Assembly (NCBI RefSeq): GCF_907164575.1 | Contig: NZ_CAJQYY010000004.1 | Location: 1-64,000 of the forward strand | From: Paraburkholderia gardini | GTDB lineage: Bacteria > Pseudomonadota > Gammaproteobacteria > Burkholderiales > Burkholderiaceae | Direction of reading: 5' to 3' | Length of the DNA stretch: 64,000 bases | In this document: positions 28,302 to 38,317 of the stretch, one piece after another | Position numbering within the stretch: the stretch's first letter is position 1 | Layout of the letters: the number at the start of each line of letters is the position of its first letter | The notes under the pieces: model-generated | What the model saw: the letters and a program-made list of their open reading frames with translations, nothing else | Told to the model about the DNA's origin: nothing | Database searches by the model: none | Program-made: the position numbers and the translations under genes

Positions 28302-31169
28302 ATGAGCGACAGCACGCTTGCCAAGAGTTTCGAACCCCAGACAATCGAGGCCCAGTGGGGTCCCGAATGGGAAAAACGCGGTTACAGCACCGCGAAGATG
28401 GATGCGGACCGCAAGGATTTCTCGATTCAACTGCCGCCGCCGAACGTCACGGGCACGCTGCACATGGGCCACGCGTTCAACCAGACCATCATGGATGGCC
28501 TCACGCGTTATCACCGCATGCTTGGCGAGAACACGCTGTGGGTGCCCGGCACCGACCACGCCGGTATCGCCACGCAGATCGTCGTCGAACGCCAGCTGGA
28601 CACGCAAAAGGTATCGCGTCACGACCTGGGCCGCGAGAAGTTCGTCGAACGCGTATGGGCGTGGAAGCAGGAATCCGGCTCGACCATCACGAACCAGGTG
28701 CGGCGCCTCGGCGCGTCGATCGACTGGTCGCGCGAATACTTCACGATGGACGACAAGATGTCCGCCGCCGTGCGCGACGTATTCGTCCGTCTGTATGAAC
28801 AGGGTCTGATCTATCGCGGCAAGCGCCTCGTGAACTGGGACCCGGTGCTGCTCACCGCCGTCTCCGATCTCGAAGTGGTCAGCGAGGAAGAAAACGGCCA
28901 CCTGTGGCACATCCAGTATCCGCTTGCGGATGGCTCCGGTCATCTGACGGTCGCGACCACGCGCCCGGAAACGATGCTCGGCGACGTCGCCGCGATGGTG
29001 CATCCGGAAGACGAACGCTATGCGCATCTGATCGGCAAAATGGTGAAGCTGCCGCTGACCGGGCGCGAGATCCCGGTCATCGCCGACGACTACGTCGATC
29101 GCGAATTCGGCACGGGCGTCGTGAAGGTCACGCCCGCGCACGATTTCAACGACTACCAGGTGGGCCTGCGTCACAAGCTCCCGCAAATCGAGATCTTCAC
29201 GCTCGACGCGAAGATCAACGACAACGCGCCGGAAAAATATCGCGGCCTCGATCGCCTCGACGCACGCAAGCTGGTCGTGGCCGATCTCGAAGCGATTGGG
29301 CTGCTCGAATCGGTCAAGCCGCACAAGCTGATGGTGCCGCGCGGCGACCGCACGGGCGTCGCGATCGAGCCGATGCTCACGGACCAATGGTTCGTCGCGA
29401 TGAGCAAGCCGGCGCCGGAAGGCACGTTCAATCCGGGCAAGTCGATCGCGGAAACGGCGCTCGACGTCGTGCGCGGCGGCGAGATCAAATTCGTGCCGGA
29501 GAACTGGACCACCACGTACTACCAGTGGCTCGAAAATATCCAGGACTGGTGTATTTCGCGCCAGCTGTGGTGGGGCCATCAGATCCCTGCATGGTACGGC
29601 GAGAACGGCGAGATTTTCGTCGCAAAGACCGAAGCAGAAGCGAAGGCGCAGGCCGTCGAGAAAGGCTACACCGGCGCGCTGCGCCGTGACGAAGACGTGC
29701 TCGACACGTGGTTCTCGTCGGCGCTCGTGCCCTTTTCGTCGCTCGGCTGGCCGAACGAGACGCAGGAACTGAAGCACTTCCTGCCTTCGTCGGTGCTCGT
29801 CACGGGTTTCGACATCATTTTCTTCTGGGTGGCGCGCATGGTCATGATGACCACGCACTTCACCGGCAAGGTGCCGTTCGACACCGTTTACGTGCATGGT
29901 CTCGTGCGCGACGCCGAAGGCCAGAAGATGTCGAAGAGCAAGGGCAACACGCTCGACCCGATCGATATCGTCGACGGCATCGAACTCGATGCGCTGGTCG
30001 CGAAACGCACAACCGGCCTGATGAATCCGAAGCAGGCTACGTCGATCGAAAAGAAGACGCGCAAGGAATTCCCCGAAGGCATTCCGGCCTTCGGCACGGA
30101 CGCGCTGCGCTTCACGATGGCGTCGATGGCCACGCTCGGGCGCAACGTCAACTTCGATCTCGCGCGCTGCGAGGGCTACCGCAACTTCTGCAACAAGCTG
30201 TGGAACGCCACACGCTTCGTCCTGATGAACTGCGAAGGTCACGACTGCGGTTTCAGCAAACCGGGCGACTGCCAGCCGGGCGATTGCGGCCCGGGCGGCT
30301 ATACCGATTTCTCGCAGGCGGACCGCTGGATCGTGTCGCTGCTTCAACGCGTCGAAGCCGAAGTCGCGAAGGGTTTCGCCGACTATCGTTTCGACAATGT
30401 GGCGAACGCCATATACAAGTTCGTGTGGGACGAATACTGTGACTGGTATCTCGAACTCGCGAAGGTGCAGATCCAGACCGGCACGCCGGAGCAGCAGCGC
30501 GCTACGCGCCGCACACTGCTACGCGTGCTCGAAACCGTGCTGCGTCTCGCGCATCCGGTGATCCCGTTCATCACCGAAGCGCTCTGGCAAAAAGTGGCGC
30601 CGCTCGCGGCCAGCTATCCTGAAGGCATGGCGGAAGGCGAAGCCTCCATCATGGTGCAGCGCTATCCGGTGGCCGAGCCGAAGAAGATCGACGAGGCGGC
30701 TGAGCAGTGGGTCGCGGACCTGAAAGCGGTCATCGACGCGGCGCGTAACCTGCGCGGCGAGATGAGCCTGTCGCCCGCCGTGAAGGTGCCGCTGCTTGCC
30801 ACCGGCAACGCCGAGCGCCTGAAAACGTTCGCGCCGTATGCGCAGGCGCTGGCCCGTCTGTCGGAGGTCCAGATCATTGCCGACGAGGCAGCGCTCGACG
30901 CGCAGGCAGCGGGCGCGCCGATTGCTATCGTAGGTAATGACAAGCTCGTGCTGAAGGTCGAGATCGATGTCGCGGCGGAACGCGAGCGTCTGTCGAAGGA
31001 AATTGCGAGACTGACCGCGGAAGTTTCGAAATGTAACGCCAGGCTTCAGAATGAGAGCTTTGTTGCAAAAGCGCCGCCTGCAGTCGTTGAGCAGGAGCAG
31101 AAAAGGCTGGCAGAATATCAGACCACGATTGGCAAGCTCACGGCGCAACTTGCGCGTCTGCCGGCCTGA
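28302..31169 (+). CDS. valS: Valyl-tRNA synthetase
   Basis: A 955-residue class I aminoacyl-tRNA synthetase that charges tRNA-Val and edits mischarged threonine. Motifs: [14 protein letters not shown] (HIGH box, residues ~46-59), the editing domain with [19 protein letters not shown], the KMSKS box as [12 protein letters not shown], and a C-terminal coiled coil ([19 protein letters not shown]) found in bacterial ValRS. Length is normal. The start at 28302 ([12 protein letters not shown]) matches the family. In the region after the catalytic core a cysteine-rich loop is encoded by a 15-bp tandem repeat (30261-30299, [13 protein letters not shown]). galU follows in the same direction after 92 bases. 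Confidence 0.97.
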   Translation: MSDSTLAKSFEPQTIEAQWGPEWEKRGYSTAKMDADRKDFSIQLPPPNVTGTLHMGHAFNQTIMDGLTRYHRMLGENTLWVPGTDHAGIATQIVVERQLDTQKVSRHDLGREKFVERVWAWKQESGSTITNQVRRLGASIDWSREYFTMDDKMSAAVRDVFVRLYEQGLIYRGKRLVNWDPVLLTAVSDLEVVSEEENGHLWHIQYPLADGSGHLTVATTRPETMLGDVAAMVHPEDERYAHLIGKMVKLPLTGREIPVIADDYVDREFGTGVVKVTPAHDFNDYQVGLRHKLPQIEIFTLDAKINDNAPEKYRGLDRLDARKLVVADLEAIGLLESVKPHKLMVPRGDRTGVAIEPMLTDQWFVAMSKPAPEGTFNPGKSIAETALDVVRGGEIKFVPENWTTTYYQWLENIQDWCISRQLWWGHQIPAWYGENGEIFVAKTEAEAKAQAVEKGYTGALRRDEDVLDTWFSSALVPFSSLGWPNETQELKHFLPSSVLVTGFDIIFFWVARMVMMTTHFTGKVPFDTVYVHGLVRDAEGQKMSKSKGNTLDPIDIVDGIELDALVAKRTTGLMNPKQATSIEKKTRKEFPEGIPAFGTDALRFTMASMATLGRNVNFDLARCEGYRNFCNKLWNATRFVLMNCEGHDCGFSKPGDCQPGDCGPGGYTDFSQADRWIVSLLQRVEAEVAKGFADYRFDNVANAIYKFVWDEYCDWYLELAKVQIQTGTPEQQRATRRTLLRVLETVLRLAHPVIPFITEALWQKVAPLAASYPEGMAEGEASIMVQRYPVAEPKKIDEAAEQWVADLKAVIDAARNLRGEMSLSPAVKVPLLATGNAERLKTFAPYAQALARLSEVQIIADEAALDAQAAGAPIAIVGNDKLVLKVEIDVAAERERLSKEIARLTAEVSKCNARLQNESFVAKAPPAVVEQEQKRLAEYQTTIGKLTAQLARLPA

Positions 31170-31261
31170 ACGTCGAACCTGTTGCGCGGGATGGACCGAA
31201 ACGCGCGTTTTAACCGGCGATATTTTGCAAGCACTGTAACCAGAGGATCCAGGGTAATCAC

Positions 31262-32143
31262 ATGCTAAAAGTTACAAAAGCAGTCTTTCCGGTAGCTGGT
31301 CTTGGCACCCGGTTCCTCCCTGCCACCAAGGCGAGCCCCAAGGAAATGCTGCCTATCGTCGACAAGCCGCTGATTCAGTATGCGGTGGAAGAGGCGATGG
31401 CGGCGGGCATTACGGAAATGATCTTCGTGACCGGGCGCAGCAAGCGCGCGATCGAGGATCACTTCGACAAGTCGTATGAGATCGAGGCCGAACTCGAAGC
31501 ACGCGGCAAGCAGAAGCTGCTCGAACTCGTGCGCAGCATCAAGCCGAGCCACGTCGACTGCTTCTACGTACGTCAGCCGGAAGCGCTGGGTCTTGGCCAC
31601 GCCGTGCTGTGCGCCGAAAAGCTGGTGGGCGACAATCCGTTCGCCGTCATCCTCGCGGACGACCTGCTGTACGGCAAGCCGCCTGTCATGCAGCAGATGA
31701 TCGAGGTCTTCGACCACTATCACAGCTCCGTGCTCGGCGTGGAAGAGATCCCGGCGGAAGAAACAAAATCCTACGGTATCGTCGACGGCAAGGAATGGGA
31801 AGATTCGATCATCAAGCTGTCGGGGATCATCGAAAAACCAGCGCCGGAAGTCGCGCCGTCGAACCTCGGCGTGGTCGGTCGCTATGTGCTGAAGCCGCGC
31901 ATTTTCCATCACATCCGCTCGATCAAGCCGGGTGCTGGCGGTGAGATTCAACTGACGGACGCAATTCAATCGCTGCTCGCCGATGAACAGGTGCTCGCGT
32001 ACAAGTATCACGGCACACGTTTCGACTGCGGCAGCAAGCTGGGCTATCTGAAGGCGACAGTGGAATTCGCGCTGCGCCATCCGGAAGTGGCTGCGGATTT
32101 CGAGGAATATCTGCGCACGCGTTCGCCGGTGCTGGAAGGGTAA
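31262..32143 (+). CDS. galU: UTP-glucose-1-phosphate uridylyltransferase
   Basis: A 293-residue nucleotidyltransferase that makes UDP-glucose from UTP and glucose-1-phosphate for LPS, capsule and trehalose synthesis. The N-terminal loop [30 protein letters not shown] is present (given here in its parts [18 protein letters not shown] and PIVDKP), along with [12 protein letters not shown], the metal-binding ILADDLLYG and EIQLTDAI, all GalU hallmarks. The ATG at 31262 follows AGAGGATCCAGGG. A strong hairpin terminator follows 43 bases after the stop. Confidence 0.96.
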   Translation: MLKVTKAVFPVAGLGTRFLPATKASPKEMLPIVDKPLIQYAVEEAMAAGITEMIFVTGRSKRAIEDHFDKSYEIEAELEARGKQKLLELVRSIKPSHVDCFYVRQPEALGLGHAVLCAEKLVGDNPFAVILADDLLYGKPPVMQQMIEVFDHYHSSVLGVEEIPAEETKSYGIVDGKEWEDSIIKLSGIIEKPAPEVAPSNLGVVGRYVLKPRIFHHIRSIKPGAGGEIQLTDAIQSLLADEQVLAYKYHGTRFDCGSKLGYLKATVEFALRHPEVAADFEEYLRTRSPVLEG

Positions 32144-32186
32144 GCCGTCCGGTTCATTCACACCGCTTCACGGCGGTGGTCGTTTC

Positions 32187-32232
32187 AAAAAGGCGCTGTG
32201 CTTGCGTTTATCGTGGGCACAGCGCCTTTTTT
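32187..32232. terminator. Bidirectional terminator between galU and tusA
   Basis: A perfect 15-bp stem (32187-32201 with 32217-32231) includes five A residues on the left and a T-run on the right, so it can end both galU transcripts and tusA transcripts from the opposite strand. Confidence 0.88.
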
Positions 32233-32320
32233 CATGCGCGCGTGTGGCGCACATCGACGCCGCGCACGGCACAACCGGACACAACCCGCATGCCAGCCGC
32301 GACGCCTGGCCCAGCCCGGC

Positions 32321-32554
32321 TCAGCGCCGGCGCATCAGAAACGTGAAAACCTTGTCCTGCGATGAAACTTCGACGAGCTCATTACCCGTCTGTTTCGCGA
32401 ACGCGGCGAAATCGCGTTGTGAACCGGGATCGGTGGCGAGCACCTTGAGAATCTGGCCGCTTTCCATATCGGCAAGCGCCTTTTTGGCGCGCAGGATGGG
32501 CAGCGGGCAGTTCAGCCCACGCGCATCGACTTCCTTGTGAATCTGGATCTGCAT
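32321..32554 (-). CDS. tusA: TusA-family sulfurtransferase
   Basis: A 77-residue TusA/SirA protein. TusA passes persulfide sulfur from cysteine desulfurase toward tRNA thiolation and molybdenum cofactor synthesis. The defining motif DARGLNCPLPILRAKKAL is present with the active cysteine at residue 16. Length and fold pattern are normal for the family. Some TusA-like paralogues serve other sulfur routes, so the exact role is inferred. A 7-bp stem-loop (32577-32583 with 32587-32593) precedes it in the 128-base gap after the Gfo/Idh gene, and it is convergent with galU. Confidence 0.88.
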   Translation of the reverse strand: MQIQIHKEVDARGLNCPLPILRAKKALADMESGQILKVLATDPGSQRDFAAFAKQTGNELVEVSSQDKVFTFLMRRR

Positions 32555-32682
32555 CGGGGATCGACCTTCGGGAGGAGGCGTCCGAAGGACGCCGTCAGAG
32601 CGTCAAATTCTACCGCACCCTCCCGGTCCGCGCTCCCACGCGGCGTGGCGCGACGAAACACAACCGCCGCCATCAGACGCTA

Positions 32683-33711
32683 TCACAGCACAACCGGCTG
32701 CCCGCTCGCGAGCGATTCGCGCATCGCGCAGCCGATGCGCGTCGCCTCGAGCGCATCCGCGAGACTCGCGCCGGCCTGCGCCCCGCCCTTCACCGCCGAC
32801 ACGAACGCCTGCGCCTCATACAGGAAGGCGTCCTCGAAACGCTCGAAGAACGTCGGCGTGCACTCGCTGCGCACACCGTGCGCATCGGCGATCTCGACGC
32901 GATTCGCTCGCGGCACCCTCCCGATCGTCATCGCGCCCGCCGTGCCGATCACTTCGCTGCCGGTATCGTTGCCGTGCGCCATCGTGCGCGACGCGTAGAA
33001 CATCGCGAGGCGGCCGCCTTCGAATTCGCAGATCGCCACGCCGTTGTCGACGTCGCCGAATTCGCGCAGCCCCTCGTGTAAGGCAATCGTGCCGCTCGCG
33101 AATACGCGCGTCGCGCGTGGATTGCCCAGCAGCCAGCGCGCGACGTCGATGTCATGCACGCTGCAGTCCAGAAAAATACCGCCCGACGTCGGCGCGAACC
33201 GGACGAAAAAGCCGTCGGGATCGTTCTGGTCGCAGGTCTGCGAGCGCACCATGAACGGCCGGCCGATCGAGCCCGCCTCGATACGGTCGAACGCATTGCG
33301 ATAGCTCGGATCGAAACGCCGCATGAAGCCGATCGTCACGCGAAGCTGCGGATACTGCGCGGCTTCGGCAATCACACGCTCGCACTCGGCGACGTCGAGC
33401 GATAGCGGCTTTTCGCAGAACACATGCTTGCCTGCGCGCAACGCATCGAGAATCTGCTGCGCGTGCAGCGACGAAGGCGTCACGAGCCAGACCGCGTCGA
33501 TGTCCCGGTCGTCGAGCAGCGACGCGTAATCGCGGTAGAGACGCGTCGACGGCAACGTGTCGCGCGCCCATTCAAGCTCCTCTTCCACCGGGCTGCACGC
33601 CGCGACGAGCGAAGCGCCCGGCACGCGAAACGCCAGATTCTGCGCGTGCCGTCGGCCCAGACGGCCGAGCCCCACCACGCCGACCCGCACACTCGATCCC
33701 GCTGGACTCAT
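32683..33711 (-). CDS. Gfo/Idh/MocA oxidoreductase, second inositol-type dehydrogenase
   Basis: A 342-residue NAD(P)-dependent dehydrogenase. The N-terminal Rossmann motif is VGVVGLGRLGRRHAQNL, the catalytic lysine is in FCEKPLS, and the C-terminal half is the alpha/beta domain with GGIFLDCSVHDIDVARWL, whose Asp/His pair is usual in inositol dehydrogenases. It lies 67 bases downstream of iolG in the same direction, so it probably belongs to the inositol regulon, perhaps acting on scyllo-inositol, another isomer, or an inosose. The ATG at 33709-33711 is chosen because GGGAG lies nine bases upstream; the ATG at 33726 lacks a ribosome site. Substrate unproven. Confidence 0.82.
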   Translation of the reverse strand: MSPAGSSVRVGVVGLGRLGRRHAQNLAFRVPGASLVAACSPVEEELEWARDTLPSTRLYRDYASLLDDRDIDAVWLVTPSSLHAQQILDALRAGKHVFCEKPLSLDVAECERVIAEAAQYPQLRVTIGFMRRFDPSYRNAFDRIEAGSIGRPFMVRSQTCDQNDPDGFFVRFAPTSGGIFLDCSVHDIDVARWLLGNPRATRVFASGTIALHEGLREFGDVDNGVAICEFEGGRLAMFYASRTMAHGNDTGSEVIGTAGAMTIGRVPRANRVEIADAHGVRSECTPTFFERFEDAFLYEAQAFVSAVKGGAQAGASLADALEATRIGCAMRESLASGQPVVL

Positions 33712-33778
33712 CGAACTGTCTCCCATGTGAATTTCGCAACGCGCTTCGGCGGATGCAGAAGCAAACGCATCCGCACGC

Positions 33779-34789
33779 TTACTCGCCGATCCGCACCGCC
33801 TTGCCTTCGCGCCACGAGCGCGTCGCGGCTTCGGCAAGTTCAAGCGCTTTCATGCCGTCGGCCACCGTCGTGCGCACTGGCTTGCCGTGCGTCACCGCAT
33901 CGAAGAAATGGGCGATTTCCAGCGCATAAGCCGCGCGATAGCGTTCGAGGAAAAACGCCTCCGGCACGTCGCTCGACACCGCCGTCTTCGAATAGGCAGT
34001 CACTTCGGTCGGACGCACATTGCCCGCCTGCAACATGCCTTCGCTGCCCAGCACTTCGAAACGCTGGTCGTATCCGTAAGCGGCGCGGCGCGCGGTATTG
34101 ATCTGGCACAGGCGTCCGCGTTTCGTGCGGATCGTGACGGCAGTCGAGTCAATATCGCCCGCCCCGGCGATGGCCGGATCGGAGAGACAGCTGCCGGTGG
34201 CATGGAGCGTCTCGGCTTCGTCGTCGAGAATCCAGCGGAAGATGTCGAAGTCGTGAATCAGCATGTCCTTGAAGATGCCGCCCGAATGCTTGATGTACTC
34301 GACCGGCGGCGCGCCCGGATCGCGGCTCGTCACGACGAGCATTTCCGGCGTGCCGATCTCGCCTGCATCGATGCGCGCCTTCAGCGCCGAAAACGTCGGA
34401 TCGAAGCGCCGCTGGAAACCGATCATGCACACCACGCCGGCCTTTTCGACCGCGGAAGCGCATGCCCGCGCGCGCTCCAGCGTCAGATCGACAGGCTTCT
34501 CGCAAAACACATGTTTCTTTTGCGCGGCCGACTGCAGGATGAGATCGGCGTGCGTATCCGTGCTGGAACAGATCACCGTCGCGCCCACCGACGCATCGCC
34601 CATCGCGCCGTCGATATCCGCAACCTGCGCGCCGTGCTGTTCAGCCAGCGCTGCCGCGGCCTCGCGGTTCACGTCGACGACATATTTCAGTCGCACACCC
34701 GGTTGACGCGCCAGGTTCGCCGCGTGAATCCGGCCGATGCGACCCGCGCCGAACACTGCCACATCGATCGTCTTTACCACTTCAGTCAT
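33779..34789 (-). CDS. iolG: Inositol 2-dehydrogenase
   Basis: A 336-residue Gfo/Idh/MocA dehydrogenase that oxidises myo-inositol to scyllo-inosose (2-keto-myo-inositol) with NAD+, the first catabolic step. Motifs: DVAVFGAGRIGRIHAANLA (NAD binding), FCEKPVDLTLERA (catalytic Lys), IGFQRRFDPTF and GGIFKDMLIHDFDIFRWIL with the catalytic Asp/His pair. The start is the ATG at 34787-34789, with GGAGG six bases upstream; the TTG at 34801 overlaps that box. The coding region overlaps the rpiR gene by 8 bases, so regulator and enzyme share one transcript. The match to IolG is stronger than for the neighbouring paralogue. Confidence 0.9.
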   Translation of the reverse strand: MTEVVKTIDVAVFGAGRIGRIHAANLARQPGVRLKYVVDVNREAAAALAEQHGAQVADIDGAMGDASVGATVICSSTDTHADLILQSAAQKKHVFCEKPVDLTLERARACASAVEKAGVVCMIGFQRRFDPTFSALKARIDAGEIGTPEMLVVTSRDPGAPPVEYIKHSGGIFKDMLIHDFDIFRWILDDEAETLHATGSCLSDPAIAGAGDIDSTAVTIRTKRGRLCQINTARRAAYGYDQRFEVLGSEGMLQAGNVRPTEVTAYSKTAVSSDVPEAFFLERYRAAYALEIAHFFDAVTHGKPVRTTVADGMKALELAEAATRSWREGKAVRIGE

Positions 34790-35663
34790 CGTAGCCTCCA
34801 AGATCTTTCGATTCTTCCACGTTCAGTTCGAGCCGGTACGCAAGCGCGATAAAGAGCGCCTGGCACAGACAGATGGTGCTCGTGAGCGAACGGAACGCGA
34901 ACGCGCTCCCTTCCTTCACATAGAGTTGCGCGCTGGCATAGCGCAGCAGCGGTGAAAGCTGGCTGTCGGTGATCACCAGCGTTTTTGCCTGGTGGTGGTG
35001 CGCCACGCGCAGGCAGTACTGCGTTTCCTTGCCGTACGGCGCGAAGCTGATCGCGATCACCACGTCGCCCTTCTTCACGCTGCGAATCTGTTCGCGATAC
35101 ATGCCGCCGAACCCGGACACGAGGTGCACGCGCTTCGGCGTGTGCTGCAACGCGTAGACGATGTAGCTCGCCACCGGAAACGAGCGGCGCACGCCGATCA
35201 CGTAGATGTTCTCCGCCTGCTGGAGCATCTTGACGGCGGCTTCGAACTGCGCGTCGTCGAGACTCTCCTCGAGTTCGTCGAGGCCGCCACGGCAAGCCGC
35301 CACGAACTCGCGCGCCACCGCGCCGCCGGACAACGCACCCGGCTTCTCGTCGATCAGCTTGCGGATGCGCTGCTGGTAACTCGGCGACGACGTCCCATGT
35401 CCCGTATAAGCCTGACGAAATACCGCCTGCAGGTCCGAAAATCCGGAAAATCCGAAACGCTGCGCGAACCGCACCACCGCCGACGGATGCACGCCGCAAC
35501 TCGCCGCGATATCGCTCGTGCGATCCACCATCACGCTCGACTTGTGCTGCTCGATGTAGGTCGCGACGCTCTTCAACTGGCGTGGCAGCGATTCGTAGTT
35601 TTCCGCGATGCGCTGCATCAATTCCTCGACGCTTCGCAACGCTTCCGTGCTCTCTTCCGCCAT
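34782..35663 (-). CDS. RpiR-family transcriptional regulator of the inositol locus (IolR-type)
   Basis: A 293-residue regulator: an N-terminal RpiR helix-turn-helix domain (residues ~10-85, TSDIAASCGVHPSAVVRFAQ followed by RFGFSGFSDLQAVFR) and a C-terminal SIS sugar-phosphate-binding domain (~125-260, NIYVIGVRRSFPVASYI, DVVIAISFAPYGKETQ). Rhizobial inositol loci are controlled by an RpiR-type IolR, and this gene overlaps iolG and is divergent from the transporter/iol operon, so the same job is inferred, probably repression relieved by a pathway intermediate. The ATG at 35661-35663 (MAEESTEAL) has GGGGGA upstream; a start at 35681 is possible. The control region has an exact GGAA-N6-TTCC site. 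Confidence 0.88.
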   Translation of the reverse strand: MAEESTEALRSVEELMQRIAENYESLPRQLKSVATYIEQHKSSVMVDRTSDIAASCGVHPSAVVRFAQRFGFSGFSDLQAVFRQAYTGHGTSSPSYQQRIRKLIDEKPGALSGGAVAREFVAACRGGLDELEESLDDAQFEAAVKMLQQAENIYVIGVRRSFPVASYIVYALQHTPKRVHLVSGFGGMYREQIRSVKKGDVVIAISFAPYGKETQYCLRVAHHHQAKTLVITDSQLSPLLRYASAQLYVKEGSAFAFRSLTSTICLCQALFIALAYRLELNVEESKDLGGYDD

Positions 35664-35762
35664 GGGCTTTCCCCCGTGCATTTTCCGCGCTGCATCAATG
35701 ACTTGACGGCCCTCGACAACGCGCTCTGACGGTCCGGATTATAGGCACGGAAAGTCATAAAT

Positions 35763-35776
35763 GGAACACATTTTCC
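35763..35776. promoter_or_regulatory. GGAA-N6-TTCC palindrome, candidate IolR operator
   Basis: GGAA (35763-35766), six bases, TTCC (35773-35776), extended by one pair to TGGAA/TTCCA. The site lies in the 253-base divergent region between rpiR and the binding-protein gene. From memory, an RpiR-type IolR in Sinorhizobium meliloti recognises exactly GGAA-N6-TTCC upstream of inositol genes. Confidence 0.65.
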
Positions 35777-35788
35777 AATTTAGTTTGT

Positions 35789-35803
35789 AATGAAATTTTC
35801 ATT
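35789..35803. promoter_or_regulatory. AATGAAA-T-TTTCATT palindrome
   Basis: A perfect 7-bp inverted repeat with a single central base, 12 bases from the GGAA-N6-TTCC site in the same AT-rich region. It contains GAAA...TTTC half-sites often seen for RpiR-family proteins and may be a second operator or part of the promoter. Confidence 0.45.
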
Positions 35804-35916
35804 GCAAGACGAAAGAAGTTGGCCTAATCTTGGTCGTGAGTGCTGGTGCGACGGTGACGTTTCGCGGTCCATCAAGCGCTCCTCTTGATAACGACAGACC
35901 GAGAAAGGTGGAGACA

Positions 35917-36963
35917 ATGAGACTTTGCAAGGGCAAGGCTTCGCTCAGGATTCTGACAGCAGCACTCACACTGGCCATGGGGTTCGGGGTCGCGTCGTCC
36001 GCGCAGGCTGCGGACGCGCACTTCGTGCTGATCAGCCACGCGCCGGATTCCGACTCGTGGTGGAACACCATCAAGAACGCGATCAAGCAGGCCGACGAGG
36101 ATTTCAACGTCGAGACCGATTATCGCAATCCGCCGAACGGCGACATCGCCGACATGGCGCGCCTCGTCGAACAGGCTGCCGCGCGCAACTACGACGGCGT
36201 GGTCGTGTCGATTGCCGACTTCGACGTGCTGAAGAACTCGATCGGCAAGGTCACGGAAAAGCACATCCCGCTTGTCACGATCAACTCCGGCACCGAGAAG
36301 CAAAGCGCCGAGCTGGGCGCGATCATGCACGTCGGCCAGCCTGAATACGCGGCGGGCAAGGCAGCGGGCGAAAAGGCCAAGGCCGCGGGCATCAAGTCGT
36401 TCCTGTGCGTCAACCATTACGCAACCAATCCGGCTTCGTTCGAACGCTGCCGCGGCTTCGCGGAGGCGATCGGCGTCAACTTCAAGACGTCCACGCTGGA
36501 TGCAGGCCAGGATCCGACCGGCGTGCAGTCGAAGGTGAGCGCCTATTTGCGCAATCACCCGAAGACCCAGGCGGTGCTCGCGCTCGGGCCGCTGTCGGCT
36601 GACCCGACGATCAAGGCGCTGCAGCAAATGGGGCTGGCCGGCAAGATCTGGTTCGCGACATTCGACTTCGACAACGACATCGCGAAGGCCATCCAGGACG
36701 GCACGATCCAGTTCGCGATCGACCAGCAGCCCTATTTGCAGGGCTATATCCCGGTGGCGGTGCTCGCCATAGCGAAAAAGGACCACACCACCGATCCGGT
36801 GAAGATCACCGAAATCCTGAAGGCGAATCCCAAGTTCCAGCAACGGCTCGCGACCTACGGGCTTGCGCCCGCCTATGGCGCGCGCAATATCGGCTCCGGC
36901 CCGGGTTTCATCACGAAGGCCAATATCGACAAGGTGGTCAAGTACGCGGGGCAATACCGCTAA
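35917..36963 (+). CDS. Sugar ABC transporter, periplasmic substrate-binding protein (likely inositol)
   Basis: A 348-residue periplasmic binding protein of the ribose/inositol type (Peripla_BP_4). It begins with a cleavable signal peptide (basic start, hydrophobic LRILTAALTLAMGFGVASS, cleavage near AQAADA). The mature protein has DSDSWWNTIKNAIKQADEDF, GVVVSIADFDVLKNSI and INSGTEKQSAELGAIMHVGQ, typical of pentose/inositol binders. It is the first gene of the transporter-iol operon, with AAGGTGGAGACA before the ATG. The neighbours make myo-inositol (or another inositol) the likely ligand, but this is inferred. A GC-rich imperfect stem (37030-37056) between it and the permease may protect or attenuate the mRNA. 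Confidence 0.87.
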   Translation: MRLCKGKASLRILTAALTLAMGFGVASSAQAADAHFVLISHAPDSDSWWNTIKNAIKQADEDFNVETDYRNPPNGDIADMARLVEQAAARNYDGVVVSIADFDVLKNSIGKVTEKHIPLVTINSGTEKQSAELGAIMHVGQPEYAAGKAAGEKAKAAGIKSFLCVNHYATNPASFERCRGFAEAIGVNFKTSTLDAGQDPTGVQSKVSAYLRNHPKTQAVLALGPLSADPTIKALQQMGLAGKIWFATFDFDNDIAKAIQDGTIQFAIDQQPYLQGYIPVAVLAIAKKDHTTDPVKITEILKANPKFQQRLATYGLAPAYGARNIGSGPGFITKANIDKVVKYAGQYR

Positions 36964-37139
36964 TGCGCTAACGCAGCATGCAGGACGGCCGGACACGGAG
37001 ACCGCGTTCCGGCCGGCATGAAGGAAACCGGGGCGGCAAGCCGTAGCCGCCGCCCCCTCGTCTGCCATGTTTCACACGCAATGCGCGCCGGACAGGGTCC
37101 AACGACCCGCCATGCCCCGGCGCATCAAGGAGAGCTTCG

Positions 37140-38303
37140 ATGGGCGTAGCCAACCCCTTCCACATCCATTCGCGCAAACGTCCCGCCGCCGACGCGCCAG
37201 CCGAGGATCCGTCGACGTCCGATGAGCGCGTGCGCCGTGAATCGTGGTTCCGGCATCTGCTGACCCGGCCGGAGTTCGCGGCGCTCGCAGGCACCGTCAT
37301 GGTGTTCATCGTGTTCGGGCTCGCGGCGGGCAACTCGGGCATGTTCAATCTCGACGGCGTGATGAACTGGTCGCAGGTGGCCGCCTATCTCGGCATCATC
37401 TCGGTCGGCGCGTGCCTGTTGATGATCGCCGGCGAGTTCGATCTGTCGATCGGCTCGATGATCGGCTTCGCCGGCATGATGGTCGCGCTGCCGACCATGT
37501 ATTTCCACTGGCCGATCGCGCTGTCGATCGCGTTCGCGTTCGTCGGCTCCATGCTGCTCGGCGCGCTCAACGGCTATCTGGTGATGCGCACGCGGCTGCC
37601 GTCGTTCATCGTGACGCTCGCGTTCCTGTTCATTCTGCGCGGGCTCACGCTCGCGCTGTCGGTGATGTTCGCCGACCGCACGATCATCTCCGGCGTCGGC
37701 GACGTCGCGCGGCAGGACTGGTTCGCCCATACGTTCTTCCAGGGCGTCGCCTTCAAGGGGCTGTTCGTCTGGCTGGGCCACATCGGCGTCGTGAAGCTGC
37801 TCGACAACGGCCTGCCTCTCGTGCCGGGCATTCCAAAAGTCCTGCTCTGGTGGTTCGTGCTGGCCGCGGTCTGCGCTTTCATCCTGGCGAGGACGCGTTT
37901 TGGCAACTGGATCTTCGCCGTCGGCGGCGACGCCAATGCCGCCAAGAACGTCGGCGTGCCAGTGCGGCGCGTGAAGATCCTGCTGTTCGTGCTGACCGCG
38001 TTCTGCGCATGCCTCTATGCCGTACTGCAGGTGTGCGACATCGGCTCGGCCGCGGCCGACCGTGGGCTGCAGGCGGAATTCGAAGCGATCATCGCCGCGG
38101 TGATCGGCGGCACGCTGCTCACCGGCGGCTACGGCTCGGTGGTCGGCGCGAGCTTCGGCGCATTGATCTTCGGCGTCGTGCAGATCGGCATCACCTACAC
38201 GAATATCGATTCCGACTGGTTCCGCGTGTTCCTTGGCGTGATGCTGCTGTTCGCCGTGCTCTTCAACCACTACGTGCGCAGCCGCGTCGCGGCGTCCCGC
38301 TAG
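37140..38303 (+). CDS. Sugar ABC transporter permease (likely inositol)
   Basis: A 387-residue inner-membrane permease of the BPD_transp_2 (RbsC/FrcC) family with about ten hydrophobic segments. [21 protein letters not shown] and [17 protein letters not shown] are conserved in ribose-type permeases; [20 protein letters not shown] is the cytoplasmic coupling loop. The first ~45 residues are a polar, charged extension before the first helix. It is 176 bases after the binding-protein gene and 14 bases before the ATPase gene. Confidence 0.9.
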   Translation: MGVANPFHIHSRKRPAADAPAEDPSTSDERVRRESWFRHLLTRPEFAALAGTVMVFIVFGLAAGNSGMFNLDGVMNWSQVAAYLGIISVGACLLMIAGEFDLSIGSMIGFAGMMVALPTMYFHWPIALSIAFAFVGSMLLGALNGYLVMRTRLPSFIVTLAFLFILRGLTLALSVMFADRTIISGVGDVARQDWFAHTFFQGVAFKGLFVWLGHIGVVKLLDNGLPLVPGIPKVLLWWFVLAAVCAFILARTRFGNWIFAVGGDANAAKNVGVPVRRVKILLFVLTAFCACLYAVLQVCDIGSAAADRGLQAEFEAIIAAVIGGTLLTGGYGSVVGASFGALIFGVVQIGITYTNIDSDWFRVFLGVMLLFAVLFNHYVRSRVAASR

Positions 38304-38317
38304 ACAAGGAGTTCATG

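Noticed and set aside
28053..30347. Continuation of the uvrD frame for ~765 codons across the antisense strand of valS
   Set aside because: The helicase homology begins at 28052; the extra residues are arginine/alanine/histidine-rich and mirror valS codons. In GC-rich DNA the antisense frame seldom meets stops.
37030..37056. GC-rich stem between the binding-protein and permease genes as a terminator
   Set aside because: The right arm needs a three-base bulge and no T-run follows; at most an mRNA-stability or attenuation element.
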